In this document: positions 11,820-24,243 of the stretch, piece after piece
How the letters are laid out: every line of letters begins with the position of its first letter
Position numbering within the stretch: position 1 is the stretch's first letter
Assembly (NCBI RefSeq): GCF_000003815.2
Contig: NC_049985.1
Location: 9,196,561 to 9,260,560, forward strand
Direction: 5' to 3'
From: Branchiostoma floridae
Taxonomy: Eukaryota; Chordata; Leptocardii; Amphioxiformes; Branchiostomatidae
DNA length: 64,000 bases
Position numbers and translations under genes: made by a program
The notes under the pieces: generated by a model
The model's database searches: none
Told to the model about the DNA's origin: nothing
What the model saw: only the letters and a program-made list of their open reading frames with translations

Positions 11820-12024
11820 TACGCTAGGGGAGTCGGCCGACCATAGGACTTATTTCCTCACTGGCCGGCCGGGNNNNNNNNNNNNNNNNNNNNNNNNNNN
11901 NNNNNNNNNNNNNNNNNNNNNNNNNNNNNNNNNNNNNNNNNNNNNNNNNNNNNNNNNNNNNNNNNNNNNNNNNCGCTAGGGGAGTCGGCCGACCATAGGA
12001 CTTATTTCCTCACTGGCCGGCCGG
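11820..12024. repeat. ~51-bp sequence duplicated on both sides of a gap
   Basis: CGCTAGGGGAGTCGGCCGAC through CTGGCCGGCCGG appears identically immediately left (11821-11873) and immediately right (11974-12024) of the N gap at 11874-11973. Identical contig ends separated by Ns are typical of an unresolved overlap, so this is probably one sequence shown twice. A true short tandem repeat is the alternative. Confidence 0.85.
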
Positions 12025-12280
12025 ACAATACTCCTAGGCCCATTAACTCCTACTAGGCTTTTATTCCTAACTTGGCCAAAGTCCCTATTTCTATTCGGCC
12101 AGGCAGGAGTCTGGTAGAAACTATTAAATATATTAAAGTGACACGGGTTCATTATCATGTTTGCCTTTCAGGAGGACTTTTTATCTACAAGTATCACACC
12201 ATCTAGCGGCTATGCCTAAAGCTGCAGTGACAACCACACCTCCGGTTATCAAAAGGGACAATGTATCAACAATGCTACTA

Positions 12281-12394
12281 GCCTGGGTACCATCCTCCGT
12301 AGTGACCCCTTGCTCAATACTTTCGCTTGCTAACCACGGAGATAGCAAGCGAAAGTATTGAGCCAGCGGTCACTACGGAGGATGGTACTCAGGC
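12281..12394. mobile_element. Near-perfect 114-bp palindrome, GCCTGGGTACC MITE
   Basis: Two 52-bp arms (12281-12332 and 12343-12394) pair with about three mismatches around a 10-nt loop. The ends are GCCTGGGTACC and its inverse, and TA dinucleotides lie directly outside both ends, as expected for a TA-targeting (Tc1/mariner-like) non-autonomous element. The related ends at 15963 and 16314 support a family. Confidence 0.8.
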
Positions 12395-13463
12395 TACGAT
12401 ACTACATCACACCGCTGCAGACTGTCTATTTTGCCTAATGGACCTTGGCACATTTCCTATAGCTACCTCATACCAAAGTTACTAACTGGCGATAGTATTG
12501 TTTTCTGGTATCAATTGTCAGAAAAATGAGCCACTCAAGGAAACGTCAAGATATTCGTTTCCAATCTGCTCGAAGATTGTCTCACCCGTGATATTCTCCC
12601 CTCCTGTCAATGTGAGTTTCAGAGCTGTCTTTATATGACTACTGTACGGTATACATATACAGTATGTGATATCTCCCTGCTTTGAAGTCCGACGTTTTTC
12701 ATGGCGGTTCTTCTAAAGATAGAGGTGTCAGTTTATCCCTGGCGGGACGACCTTGGTGACTTCTCATCCCCACAAAAACACATGTTACAATGTTTACTCC
12801 AGCATTCACTCTGTTTACCTCAGAAATTACCACGTTTAGTTCAGCAGATAAAAGGCGTCGCTGTTGTCCCGACACCTATGTACGAATGGTGATTCACTGG
12901 CCAGTTGGCCCTCAGTGTGTAGCGGGCCAATGTGGTAACAATTTCCGGACCGTCAGGCTGGACGCGTATTGATGAGCCCAAAGACGGCAGGGCAGACTCG
13001 AAACGAACGTTACGTTCAATCATAGCAGCCAAGGTCAAATCTGGCTAATCTTTATCATTTATTAAAGCATTGTCCAAATTACCGACTCCAGCATAAATCG
13101 TAAGCTGAAGAATATGAGACCCCCGCCATGAGACCCCCACCCGCCCACTTGAACCCCGCGTGGTGTGGTGATACTTTGGCGCCATGTTAACGACGCGCAC
13201 GGATATCATGTATAGGTGATAAGGTTACATTTAAGGTCAGCTATAAGTTGACTCCATCATGTGGTCAATGAACTGACCTGGAGGTCCAAGGGCTAACCAA
13301 GCTAGTTGAAAGCCCACACTTTGTAAATAGCGTTCATAAGAAATGACGAAAACCGAAAACCTATGCAACGTCATAGATGAAATCATAAAAGTCAAGGTGA
13401 CAGAATGCCTGGACATAGAATCAAGAAGAAAAGCTCACAGAACAGAACAGAACACAAATCGGC

Positions 13464-14203
13464 ACACGCCCCAGCTAACATACTTTGTGAAACTATTTAG
13501 GAATCAGCTAAATTGGTCATATTTCCGGTGAAGGTTAAGATAGAGCTCGAGAATGAGATTTACGTCTTAATTTTCCTTCCTGTCTCCGGATCTTTTATTA
13601 GGTTCTCCGGGAAAACAAAAGAAGTTCGTCAGGTCAAGTGTACTGCCAGGTACACACCTTGTATTGTTCCAAACCGTCGGAAACGGCGATGTCGGTGTCA
13701 GCAATTTAAGTACCGTGGGTATGGGCGTTCCATACCCTAGTTGTTCTTGATATTGTAATGGATATTCTTGACATTGTTGTTGTATCTTATTTTTGTTGTA
13801 TCTTATTGTCTACCTGCCACCACGCCCCAGCTAAGAAACTTTGTGAAATTGATTAAGAATCAGCTAACTTGCAATTGGTCGAAGGTTTAAGAAAGAGAGT
13901 AAGAAAGAGAATGAGATTTACGTCATAATTGTCCTTCCTGTCTCCGGATCTCTTGTTGTGAGATTTCTCCGGGAAAACAAAAAGAGTTCATCAGGTCAAG
14001 TGTAACTGCCAGGTACGCACCCTGCATTGTTCCGGACCGTCGGAAATGATGACGCAGGTGTAAGCAATTCAAGTGTATATGGGTAATTTACTGTGTATAT
14101 GGGCGTTCCCCAACTTTTGTTCTTGATATTGTAATAAGTATTCTTGGTCATTCTTGGTATTGTTGTTGTGCCGTATAGTTGCTGTATCTTATTGTCTGCC
14201 TGA
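13464..14203. repeat. Tandem duplication, two ~360-bp copies
   Basis: Copies at about 13464-13818 and 13822-14203 share the ordered landmarks ACGCCCCAGCTAA, CCTTCCTGTCTCCGGATCT, CTCCGGGAAAACAAAA, GTTCTTGATATTGTAAT and GTATCTTATTGTCT. Divergence with small indels is visible, so this duplication is older than the one at 9.3-11.4 kb. There is no conserved coding frame. Confidence 0.85.
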
Positions 14204-14239
14204 AGAAACATGAAGAAACGGGACAAATGGACACCTGAC

Positions 14240-14314
14240 CAAAACGCCCCAAATATAAAACGCGTCAAAAGCAGCGGGTGCCCGCAGCCGCGCCGAACCT
14301 TTGCTTGGAGAGTA
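14240..14314. mobile_element. One end of a TACTCTCCAAGCAGAGGTT MITE
   Basis: CCGAACCTTTGCTTGGAGAGTA at 14293-14314 matches the right end of the MITE at 8462-8641. AAAACGC-rich sequence precedes it, but no matching left end was found, so the copy is truncated. Confidence 0.6.
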
Positions 14315-14646
14315 ACAGAAAAGGGAAGCTAGGAAACGCAAACGGCCGTTTGGAGATTATATAAATGGCTCAACGACTAAACTTTTTCGTCATCCGATAT
14401 CTTCCTTACAGATACTGTAGTCACAATTACTTTTGTCAAACCTCTGTCTCGAGTTGAACAAACAGCCACAACACTTGTAAAGTGAATAGTTTGCAGTCTT
14501 GTTCATACCGCCGGTCCTGCAAACTCTGTGGGCACCTTCCGGTATTATTTTCTCATTCCGCTTAATCGACAGGTTGAGTGGAAAGTTTTCTCGCCTGGAT
14601 TCTTCAGTGTTTAGTTTACAAACTATAGATAAGTTCCAGGATTAGT

Positions 14647-14684
14647 TCAACTCAACTTAACTTAACTTAACTCAACTCAACTCA
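14647..14684. repeat. Pentanucleotide microsatellite (ACTTA/ACTCA)
   Basis: Alternating AACTT and AACTC pentamers run for about 38 bp. Simple sequence with no gene overlap. Confidence 0.85.
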
Positions 14685-14689
14685 AATTT

Positions 14690-15960
14690 GTTCCGCGCAT
14701 CCTCGGCTCATTGAAACTGTGAAGTTGCAGTCTCATATGTGTATCAAAAGCGGCCTCTATTAATCAGTTGAAGTACTGCATTAGTAAGGCATATTGATGC
14801 TGCAATAATATCATTTGGCGTTAGAGATTACCATGGAAGTAACGTTAAGCTTAGACTGCAATATCGTCATAATCATGATGTATTTTCCACATTCATTGTT
14901 AAACTTGTTGTAAGTACTCCTTGAAATTGCAGGTAAAACAACTCTTCAAAAATACCCATGAATGGCACAGATTTTCTTGTTGGTCGTATCTTAAAGTAAT
15001 ACCTGACTAAAAAAGTACCACACATATCACACAAAGTACTGACTCTCTTCCCTCTCTGTCACAGATCTAGCCTGGAGAGGTGTAGATGTGAAGGTCACCA
15101 ATGACCTTGCACAGAGGTGATAAAGTTTAAATGGCTGCTTGGTAGGCTATTTGGGGGCAAGGACCTCATAAACTGTGACCAAGGTGATATGTGATGGTCT
15201 AAGATAACGACTAACAATTAATGTGGTCAAAGATTAGATTTAACGGGTTAGATACTGAAGGCCCTCTGGTTGTAGCTGTGTGCTAGTTCTAAACCCATAA
15301 AGGGGAAGACTTACCAAAGCTGTCCGCCATCTGTGAGCAATGCCAATGTTCTTCAAAATATTTCTAAGGAAAGTAATCTGAGTCTAGGTCAATTCAGTTA
15401 GAAAGAGAAATGATTCCTGTGGCTGGTAGTCTCTAAAGTACTTGCCCGCAGTCAAATGTCTGCCCTAATGAATCTGCAAGCAGCTGGTTTGACTTTTTTT
15501 CATTTCTAGATGTGAGCATTTTTTCCTCTCTTCCCTTGGGGGAAAGATATACAAAATGATGCAAAACAAGTGCAAAATAGGCTGCATCTGCTGGGAGATG
15601 AATCCCAGTCACCAAACATGTAATTTTTCTACAGCAGGACCACACAAGTCATCAGAAGCCAGAATGAGGTCACTGGTTATGATAACCATGCCATAATCTG
15701 TCCTAAATTGTCGTAAACTTACCAGACAGACTACGAAGCATTATCAGCAAAGTCACTGACCTGGCTGTTAGCTTGTGTTGCAGGTTGTGTTCGTGGCCTT
15801 CAAGGCCTTGATGTATTTCATGGATAAAGTTATGTGCAACTTGCCTGGTAGCCTGATCTAATTGTGCTTCATATTCGCCCGTTCTACATTGCCGCGCCCA
15901 AGAAGGAGGGGAGGGGCCAGTTACAGCTCTGGACAGCAGAGTTTGCGATACACAGACTAC
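14690..15960. other. No recognised gene; one exon-like minus-strand segment
   Basis: The only candidate is 15723-15883 on the minus strand, which runs open for 53 codons beginning TGEYEAQLDQ. It sits between a possible acceptor (TGTAG) and a perfect GTAAGT donor. The peptide is helical-looking and unlike any family I recognise, and no partner exon was found. Confidence 0.35.
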
Positions 15961-15962
15961 CA

Positions 15963-16314
15963 GCCTGGGTATCCGGATAGTAGTTCGCTCCAATGTTTAC
16001 TATACACTATATACAGTCGCTTCTGTGCTAGTATTCCATCCTTGACATCTCTTAACGACTGGAATCGCCCAAATTTTGGACGAGGGTGCTGATTGGTCCC
16101 CACACAAGTGAATTAAGGGATGGGTTTAAGCGCTTGTTCGAACAGGTGTTCCAACACCTGACACACTCTCCATCTGCTTGCAGGAGGGCCTGAACCAGTG
16201 CTCTAGAACTAATTCCTTAATTCGCTCATCACCTGACATCACCACCATAAGATTTGAATGTACAGTTCCCTAGACGGGTAGCAGAAGCTAACATAGGAGC
16301 GATGGTACCCAGGC
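15963..16314. mobile_element. Element with GCCTGGGTA inverted ends
   Basis: The left end GCCTGGGTATCC at 15963 and the inverted right end GGTACCCAGGC ending at 16314 resemble the terminal sequence of the palindrome at 12281-12394. Both are followed inward by a CGCTCC word in opposite orientation. The interior holds further short palindromes (GCTTGTTCGAACAGG) but no transposase. It is a probable non-autonomous relative. Confidence 0.55.
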
Positions 16315-18621
16315 TAATGAGCACCCCTATGTATGCATAATTGACGAGAGAAAACACATGTAGATATCACCATTCACTGTATTTCCAGATTTGATACATC
16401 ATTTGTGAAACTGTGTAGAGGTTGGAACAACAATCATCGTGATAATGCAGCAGAACTGATGACTTCTCTGCCAACCAGTCTTTCTTTGCCGGGGTGTGAT
16501 AGCTTTAATATGATCCTTAACATAATAAACAGCATTGCAATAAGCCCTTCAGAACAACATGTCCAACTATGTCTCTAATTTAAGAAGTAAGACTTTCTCT
16601 AAACCAAGAAATATGCAGCCTTTGTTGGAATGGGGTAGCTGGTAGTATGTGTACATAATTCTCTTTTTCATTCAGAGGAGAGATATGTTTTCTAAATCAA
16701 TGACGTATTTCTCTATCATCCCTTCTAAAATAAGCCAAATAGATTTTAAAAAATGAAGACCAATAATGGACTTCAACTGGAGAAAGATAAGCGGCTACTT
16801 TTCACTTTTAATAACCATCAACAACAACTACTAGTATCTGTCTGTAGAGACCATTGCTTACATTACTAAATATCCCTGAAAATGGATAAGTCTGTGTTAG
16901 TAAGAAAATCTCTTTGATACATTGACTTTGTCCTGATAACATGAAGTTTGAAACAAACAAATACATCTGCGAACATGTATATATATGTGTGTGAAAGAGC
17001 TGAAAACGGCCTCTATTACATTGAGGAGATGGTATAAAAGTAAAAATACACCATGTAGCCGATGTTTCGTAATGGGGTCACTATAGCCTTGACAAAGAAT
17101 GTTAATGGAAGTAGGGTAGTCATAATGTTGGATTTTAGCAGTAGTTGTGTTGTTTTAGTGAATGACAAGACTACATCACTAGTATCAATCCTGTCTGTTT
17201 TACTTAAGTGCACAGTGATACATGTACTTATTAATATATTGATACTACTTTTCTATGAATTAGAAATTATTTGATGCGTGGAGGGACTGAAAAAAAAATT
17301 CAAATATCATAAACTCTGGTTAAAATGTCAAAATTTGTTACAACTGTAGATGAATTACATGCTCTTAGCAGATAAGCAATAAAATCCATTGGTTACTTGT
17401 TACAGCATGAGAATTCACTACTATGTACATGATATGCAAGACAATAATTCACATGTCTTGGCTACATTTTTGCTGCAAATATGGTATTATTAATTATCAC
17501 AATGTTATCCATTTATCAATGAGGCAAGCAAATTATTCAAATTAATATACAGCTTACACCACTGTCATAATGTTGGTCACAAAAGTTCCTGCCTTTCATG
17601 ACCTTTGGAATACTGATAAAGCACCACCTAGCAATCAATGATAAAACTGCAGGTACAAAACAGGCACCCTTGAAACAGGCACCAACCAAAACTTCCGATG
17701 GCTTTACAAGCCTTCTATGGTTGCAACAGGGTAAAAAGAACAGCACCAGTGCTGGCTTCCCCATCCTTATAATAAGCAAGAGTAAAAAAACAAAGAAACA
17801 AGAGAAACTTAAGATACCATTGTTACAAGTTGTAAAATGTTAAGTTGATACTACACACAATATAAGATGCACACTAGATTGGTCTGGTAAGTGAACTCCT
17901 CCCAACATCTACCTACGTGTCATTACATCTTCTTGAAAGGTTACAAAGCATACACAATTGCTGATGTCCTCACTGAACCATCTAGTAGAGTATAAATGTT
18001 AAAGTCCCTCAGTCTAGTCCGAGTAGTGACAAAATTCATGGTCAGCACAGAAACGCCCCCTTCTGGCAAGGGAGAGCACTGCAATCCATGCAACTAACCC
18101 TGTCCAAATGTTGGACCAGCCAGATTTGACTTTGATGAGACCAGACTATTCCTGGGTGCATCTAGGCACAGAGGAATTCCCCTACAGGGTTATGGGAAGA
18201 CTCGTAAAATGTTTCATACCATGGCATCCTTGTCAACCAACCAAACGACACACAAACATACACATACATGAGAACAGTCACACACACATCATAGCACAGG
18301 TCACACCCTGTCATTACAGGCCGGTCACTCAAAAAACTTTCTCAGTTTCTCCTGTAAACTGAACCTCCTCAAGAAACAACATACAAGTGCACTACCCTGA
18401 CCTTGCCACTAGTGCCAACACTGTGACCTTCACAATCTAAACAGTGTTAGATTTGACCTTGGCCATAATTTTACTTTCAATGATCACATGTGCCCTTCAG
18501 GTGACATGGATCCTAGTACAACCACCATACACCTGGTGACCCAGTCTTCAATGCCAAAATGAAGTTGACACGATGAATCCTTTGGTCTTCAACTCTGACC
18601 TTGGGCCTTTCACCTATGACC
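16315..18621 (-). other. AT-rich sequence downstream of the KLF stop, possible 3' UTR
   Basis: This lies directly 3' of the KLF stop codon on the minus strand and has no competing gene. Some of it is likely to be transcribed 3' UTR. I could not choose a polyadenylation site, because no minus-strand AATAAA was evident in the nearest 2 kb. Confidence 0.4.
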
Positions 18622-18870
<249 letters not shown>

Positions 18871-19213
18871 TCAAAAATTAAACCTTTAGCAGCCATGGAC
18901 ACAGAAGTAAATTAAAACAATTTCACTGTATTTCTTTGTCGCCAAATGAATGTCATTATTCTAGCCATCACAAATATAAACATTTAACCTATTACACAAA
19001 TATTGAAGGACACCAAATTAAATTCAGGATAAGGAAGTCCAAAGACCAGGAATTATGGATCTCTCATATACCATGGTTTCCATTTCGAAAGATTATACTA
19101 GCCTAATAGAGATTTGAAACATTAAGCTTCATATACTTCGGTTCTATATTGCTAAGTAAAACATACAAAAGACTTGAGAACACTACATCAATGTTAGGGA
19201 AGCGTCTCCTCAC

Positions 19214-19371
19214 CTGTATGTGTACGCCTGTGTGCCTTGAGGTGGGAACTTTTGGTGTAGATCTTGTTGCAGCCTTCAAAGTCACACTTGTGGACTCGCC
19301 TTCTCTTCTGCAGCTCGTCCTGAGGGTCCAGCTCAATCCGCTGTCTTAGAGACGCGATGTGGGCCGGGGGC
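19214..19371 (-). CDS. KLF exon 6: zinc finger 1
   Basis: Encodes [20 protein letters not shown], a basic KRRRVHKC stretch (likely part of the nuclear localisation signal) and the first finger, whose helix is [13 protein letters not shown]. The sequence [19 protein letters not shown] is closest to KLF12/KLF3/KLF8. The donor CAG|GTGAGG splits the linker Gly, which the next exon completes. The exon is 158 nt, with entry in phase 2 and exit in phase 1, consistent with both neighbours. Confidence 0.95.
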
Positions 19372-19652
19372 CTGCGGGAGGGGACAGTCAAATGGTTGTC
19401 AAAATATCCCACAAATTTCAAACAAATACACACTTTTGTACTATAACAGTCATGAACATCTATTAGTACATGTATACCCTATTTGTCACATTTGCAACAA
19501 ATAACTAAATGAATAGTACATGTATACCCTCAAACAAGCATATGTTGAAAATTGGCATAGTGGCCCTTATTTTAGAGTGGTCACAAATCATAGTATAGTG
19601 GCATGCTAAAAATGCACTAGCTAGAACTCTGATCTCTACATGTGGTCCTTAC

Positions 19653-19806
19653 ATGTTTGCTGCTTCTGCTATGTTGATGAGTGCAGATGACCCAGTCTTG
19701 TTCACCGTGTCCAGTGTGACAGTAGGGATGTCGTCGTGGCCCTCGTTAGTGGCTGACGGGAGGGTGAACGATGTCGGGACAGAGATGGCAATGTCATCTG
19801 TAGCAC
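19653..19806 (-). CDS. KLF exon 5: acidic linker block
   Basis: Encodes ATDDIAISVPTSFTLPS followed by HDDIPTVTLDTVNKTGSSAL. The second part strongly resembles the DDLPNVTLDSVNETGSTAL block conserved in KLF8 and KLF12, which is good evidence for group membership outside the fingers. The acceptor is CCCAG and the donor is AT|GTAAGG. The exon is 154 nt and enters in phase 1 and leaves in phase 2, matching both neighbours. Confidence 0.92.
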
Positions 19807-20170
19807 CTGGGAGAACAGGGAGATAAAGTTCTCCAACATTAGAATCTAAAGGGTAGTGTAGTGTACATTGTTTTTATTGCCTAATACAGCTGAAATTAAA
19901 GGGACAGACTAAACTATTAAAAGACTGATAGACATTGTTTCCATTACCAAGGTGGTAGCTGTCCAGTGATTTCTTAATTCAGTGGGTTGGGTCAGATTAA
20001 TTTGAAAAATACACATTTGGCACTTACACGCATCCATTTACAGGACTGTTACCAATATCTTATTAATGGTATTTTTGAAGTTGAGCAATAATATGCTAAA
20101 ATGTGCTTTTCTTGCTAGCTATTAACTTGTACCATGATTAAACACTCTTTCCCAAAACTAAATTCATTTG

Positions 20171-20524
20171 CAGGGCTCGAAATACTGGGTGCATGTGCAC
20201 CCAGGTGCACCCAAAATTGGAGCTGTGCACCCAATTATTTTCTGTGGGTGCAAAGGGTGCACCCAAATATTTCCTTGTGTTTATGTATGTAAAGATATGA
20301 AAGTATACTAGTTTACATCATATCATCATATTCTTGACATCTAAGTGTTAGAAAAAAAATAAAAATGTCTGTCATGGTATTTAAGAATTTGATAATTGTA
20401 ACTAAGTTTTATTATTAGGTTATTATTTGAATTTAAGTGGTGCACCCAAAAATTTTTGGTGCACCCAATTTTTTAAGCTGGGTGCACCAGTGCACCTAAT
20501 CCCAAAAATGAATTTCGAGCCCTG
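20171..20524. mobile_element. hAT-like non-autonomous element, GTGCACCC repeats
   Basis: Inverted ends CAGGGCTCGAAAT and ATTTCGAGCCCTG enclose 354 bp with no coding capacity. Both subterminal zones are packed with GTGCACCC/GGGTGCAC words, as expected of transposase-binding repeats. ATTTG occurs directly outside both ends, but a full 8-bp target duplication is not visible. It lies in a KLF intron. Confidence 0.75.
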
Positions 20525-20565
20525 ATTTGTTACCAGTATCCACCACTACCAGCAGATGCATTCAC

Positions 20566-20869
20566 CTTTAGCCAGGTTACTCCTCAGGTCGTGTATCGAG
20601 ACTGTGGTGATGGGCAGCGACTGTGCCAGCGTCGTGACGACCGTGAGCGGTAACGTGGCAACGACCTGCGAGTGCGGCAGGACGGGCGGAGAGACCAGCG
20701 GGACCACGATGTGCTGCAGGTTTGTCCGACCGATCATGTCTCCTAACGTGCTGTGTCCAGACAGCGCCGACAGTTTTGTTGCTTTGACTCCGTTCATGGA
20801 AAGATCGACGGGCTCGTCTTGGAATGCTCGCTTCTCGTGGCCGGTGTCCATTCCTTCATCCAGCTGGTC
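20566..20869 (-). CDS. KLF exon 4: CtBP-binding PVDLS exon
   Basis: The acceptor CTTCCCCTCCCAG precedes DQLDEGMDTG; the exon then encodes QDEPVDLSMN and a hydrophobic, proline-containing stretch (NLQHIVVPLVSPP, VVATLPLTVV) before LRSNLAK and the donor G|GTGAAT. PVDLS is the canonical CtBP docking peptide and indicates a repressor. The exon is 304 nt, entering in phase 0 and leaving in phase 1. If upstream exons prove to be non-coding, translation could start at the Met seven residues into this exon, giving 256 residues. Confidence 0.92.
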
Positions 20870-23800
20870 CTGGGAGGGGAAGAACATTTCTACATCATCA
20901 CACAAGACATAGGACATTTTTTTCAAGTGAATCTTTAATTTACAGCTGCATGAAATTCTGACTCCGAGTGACTTGAGATCTTTGTCCTGGGCATGTAGCA
21001 TACATGTGGTCATCATCAGGTCTATTATTGCCTGAAATAGCAAGTGATTGTGCATGTAGTGCAGATAGAATCTAACAGTCACTAGTATAGATCGGGTTGT
21101 GTTGTAAGAGAATGTGACCTTTGACTATGGGAGACAAGTACTGTAAAGGTTATCCTTGACCCAGCTAACTGCACAAATCCCTGACCACACCCTTCTTTAT
21201 GTGTACTTCTTGCAACAATGTAATATTATCAACTATCCCATACATAAAACATAATGTAAAGCCAGGGTACCTTTTGTGCATATCAAGGATATAACATATT
21301 CATATCTAGACCTGTCAAGTCCTACAGATTACAGTGTCTGCATCATGCCAAAAAATATACGCCACTGCAGGCAGTCAAGCCACATGATAACAACTTTGCA
21401 CTAAGGAACAGAGTTTGAAGAAAGCTTTATAATTAGGCGGTTAATCACAAAACATACCGATATCACTTCGAACGAGACATCAGGATAAAAGGCACAAGGC
21501 GAAGTTGAGTGATGAAATACTTGATCATATCTAGATAGACATAACACTGGTATGCATGGGTGTGTCCCTTTTCATTAGCCTAGTGACCCTGAAATACCTG
21601 CCTAAAGCATTGACTACCTATACAGTAACAAATACTTCAACCAGAAGGACTTTCTACACACTACTGTAAATGTTGAAATGTTGGCAATGGTTATATTTTG
21701 GTTTTGTTGTCATAAAATCATGACAAAGTGAATGTGTTTTGTTTTTCTACTGTACTGTGTAGAATTGTTTCAACTGTGAGCGTCAACTTAAACACTGAAA
21801 AGTTCCTTTACCTTCTTTACGTGAAATTAAGTCTATTCAAAAAAAGATGAATTTGCAGTAGATTGCCAGTTTTAGATATAGTAAGATGATTTCTGTTGGG
21901 GAATGATATTGATGATAACAGTGTTTTAGAATGAAGTTGCCCAACTTGTGACAGAGAATCTGAAAAGCCATGGTCATTTTGCCAACTGTCTAGAAACCTT
22001 AAAATGTATGATAAATGTGGTCAAACAGGGGTAAAAAAGATTCAACAAAACCCATCTGCAATGGCATTACAATGCTTATGCTCCCCTGACAAAGGTTTGC
22101 TAAGTAATCTATGAAAGTGTCAAGTACATTGTCCTTCAGTCAGAAGAGGTATAAAGGATTGACAAATATCTTACTAGTTCAGGAAACAAAATGTCTTCAA
22201 GTTAGTCTGCTTCTTTAAACATCATCAACATACTTTGCTTTCAAGTTCAACCTTTCCTAGTTTTCTAATAGGTATTACCTAACTATCTTTGATACTGTTT
22301 ATTGCAAATAAACATAAGACAAAGACTGACATTTGACAAGCTTAGTGAGAGGCTGTGTGCGCGCCCTGGCACAAGTAGCACCTCCCAACGGACTCCAAAC
22401 AGGCAAATATTTACCAACAGCCCTGTACAAACAGCAGGTGTATGGGACCTTGTTCTGCCCACCACTCCGCTCCACACTTCCTGATAAACTGGCATTAATC
22501 AAGGATCACACCACTTTTTCTCAGTAATGTACAGCTAGTGTCAACAGGACGTGGCTCGCGAGAGTCTCCCCTATACCATCGACTTAGCAACATCATTCAT
22601 GGCCTAATAACTTCCAACATGCTGTTTCTTCTCCTTCCTAAGCTGTAATACCTGAGAGATCCCTCCAACAACAGATGCTGATCCTACCTGTATGATATAC
22701 TGACAGCAACCACACCCCCAGACAGGTGTGGCAGTCTGCGTACCTGTACAGACTTGTTCATGCCGGGGTGGAACTATGGATACTTGAAGGGCGGGTCTGG
22801 CTACCCAAAGACTACAAAATGATCCTATTGTCACTATGGTGCCTTAAGCCACAAGCATACAGACAACACTCTTACAGTACTATAGGGTCCAATTAAAGTC
22901 TAATCACTTTGGTTCAACATATTAGTGACAACCACAGTAACAAACAACATTCTTGAGTAATATTAAATGTTAATATTATGTATGTAATATTAATAATTTC
23001 TTCCATACTTTTAAGCCACTTCAGTGCATGCATTAAGTAGCTACAGGTGTTGTAGAGGGTGTGCCGAAGACAACACCCCTCTGCCTTAAATGTAGCCTTG
23101 GGTGAAATCAACAGCAATTATGATTTATTAGTCTATCAGATTCAAACATTCAAGAGCTAAGTTGGAAAAGCTTAAATCATTCTTATAAAATTAAGCTAAA
23201 AGCAACTCACCTGGATACAAATAGTAACATTTTAAAGTCTTCCATTGTAAACACAAGAGAACCAAAATGTAAACAAACTAGGTACAGATTGTGCATAAAA
23301 TCCATTCAGAATCTTGCAATATTTTCATCCAAAACTGTCAGAATGTTAAAGACACTGTCAAAACATGACAAAACTGTGAGGAAACAATTCTCCCAAAGAT
23401 GTCAGGATCATTACAGCTTACTTCTCCAAGGATCTGAGACACCCCAAACGACCCTTACCTGACATGGTGGTTTGTTTTGAGGGGCGTGGCAGGGACCCAG
23501 TGTCACAAGACAACATAAATCACGCTCCAAAAAGAAACAAACCTCAGAGACTTCACCTCAAGAAGGTTTAACCCACTTCAGATCATGTCTAACATAGGGA
23601 AATGTGTCCCTTAAAGAAAACAGGAGGATTAGGCTTAAAGTAGCTCTGACCAACTTCCACTACTTCTTGGAAAGCAGCACCATTTGTTTGATGGGGGTGT
23701 GGTGTTGCCATAACAGTTGCACCTATTCATGGTGCTTGGGGGTCTGGGCCTCAAGATATTCTGATGCAACCAAAGTTTGGTTACCAAACACTTATCAATA

Positions 23801-24180
23801 CACAACTACAGTACTATCTTTTCTTTATGAAAATGAATGATCTATATATCTTTCTGGTGAGTCAACTACGTGTAGAAAGAGACACTGATTGGAAGTTTAT
23901 GGTCAAAGACTGTACTAGCAAGTACTAGCTTTAGCATATCAAAGATCTGGGCTAGTTGACTGTGGGCTCTACAACCTCTGCCTGTTCTATACTATACCAT
24001 TCTAAATGTAACCTACTGCAAAGGTGTTGTTCGTCTGTAACAGACAATACATCTACTTGCTAACTGAAGTGTTATGCATAACTTATGCAAGGTATGATAA
24101 TATTCATTTTCACAAACACTATCCTTGCCAAGAACAGACACTTAGTGTTCCAGCCCTGACTTTCCTGTACATGTCCTCAC

Positions 24181-24243
24181 CTGTTCTGTGGCCAGGTCCC
24201 CATTGGTTGTTGTGTCTCCTCTGATCTTCACCCCCTCCACCAC
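24181..24243 (-). CDS. KLF exon 3: short 21-codon exon
   Basis: Bounded by acceptor GTCCACAG and donor CAG|GTGAGG. It encodes VVEGVKIRGDTTTNGDLATE and one Gln, and keeps phase 0 on both sides. It joins directly to DQLDEGM of the next exon. There is no recognised motif, but the clean splice sites, frame and position inside the locus support it. It could be an alternatively included cassette, since 63 nt can be skipped in frame. Confidence 0.7.

Noticed and set aside
23460-23500. Alternative first KLF exon with ACCACCATGTCAG|GTAAGG
   Set aside because: The start context and donor look good, but splicing to exon 4 is out of frame and meets a stop after five further codons, so it could only be untranslated; evidence is too thin for a feature.
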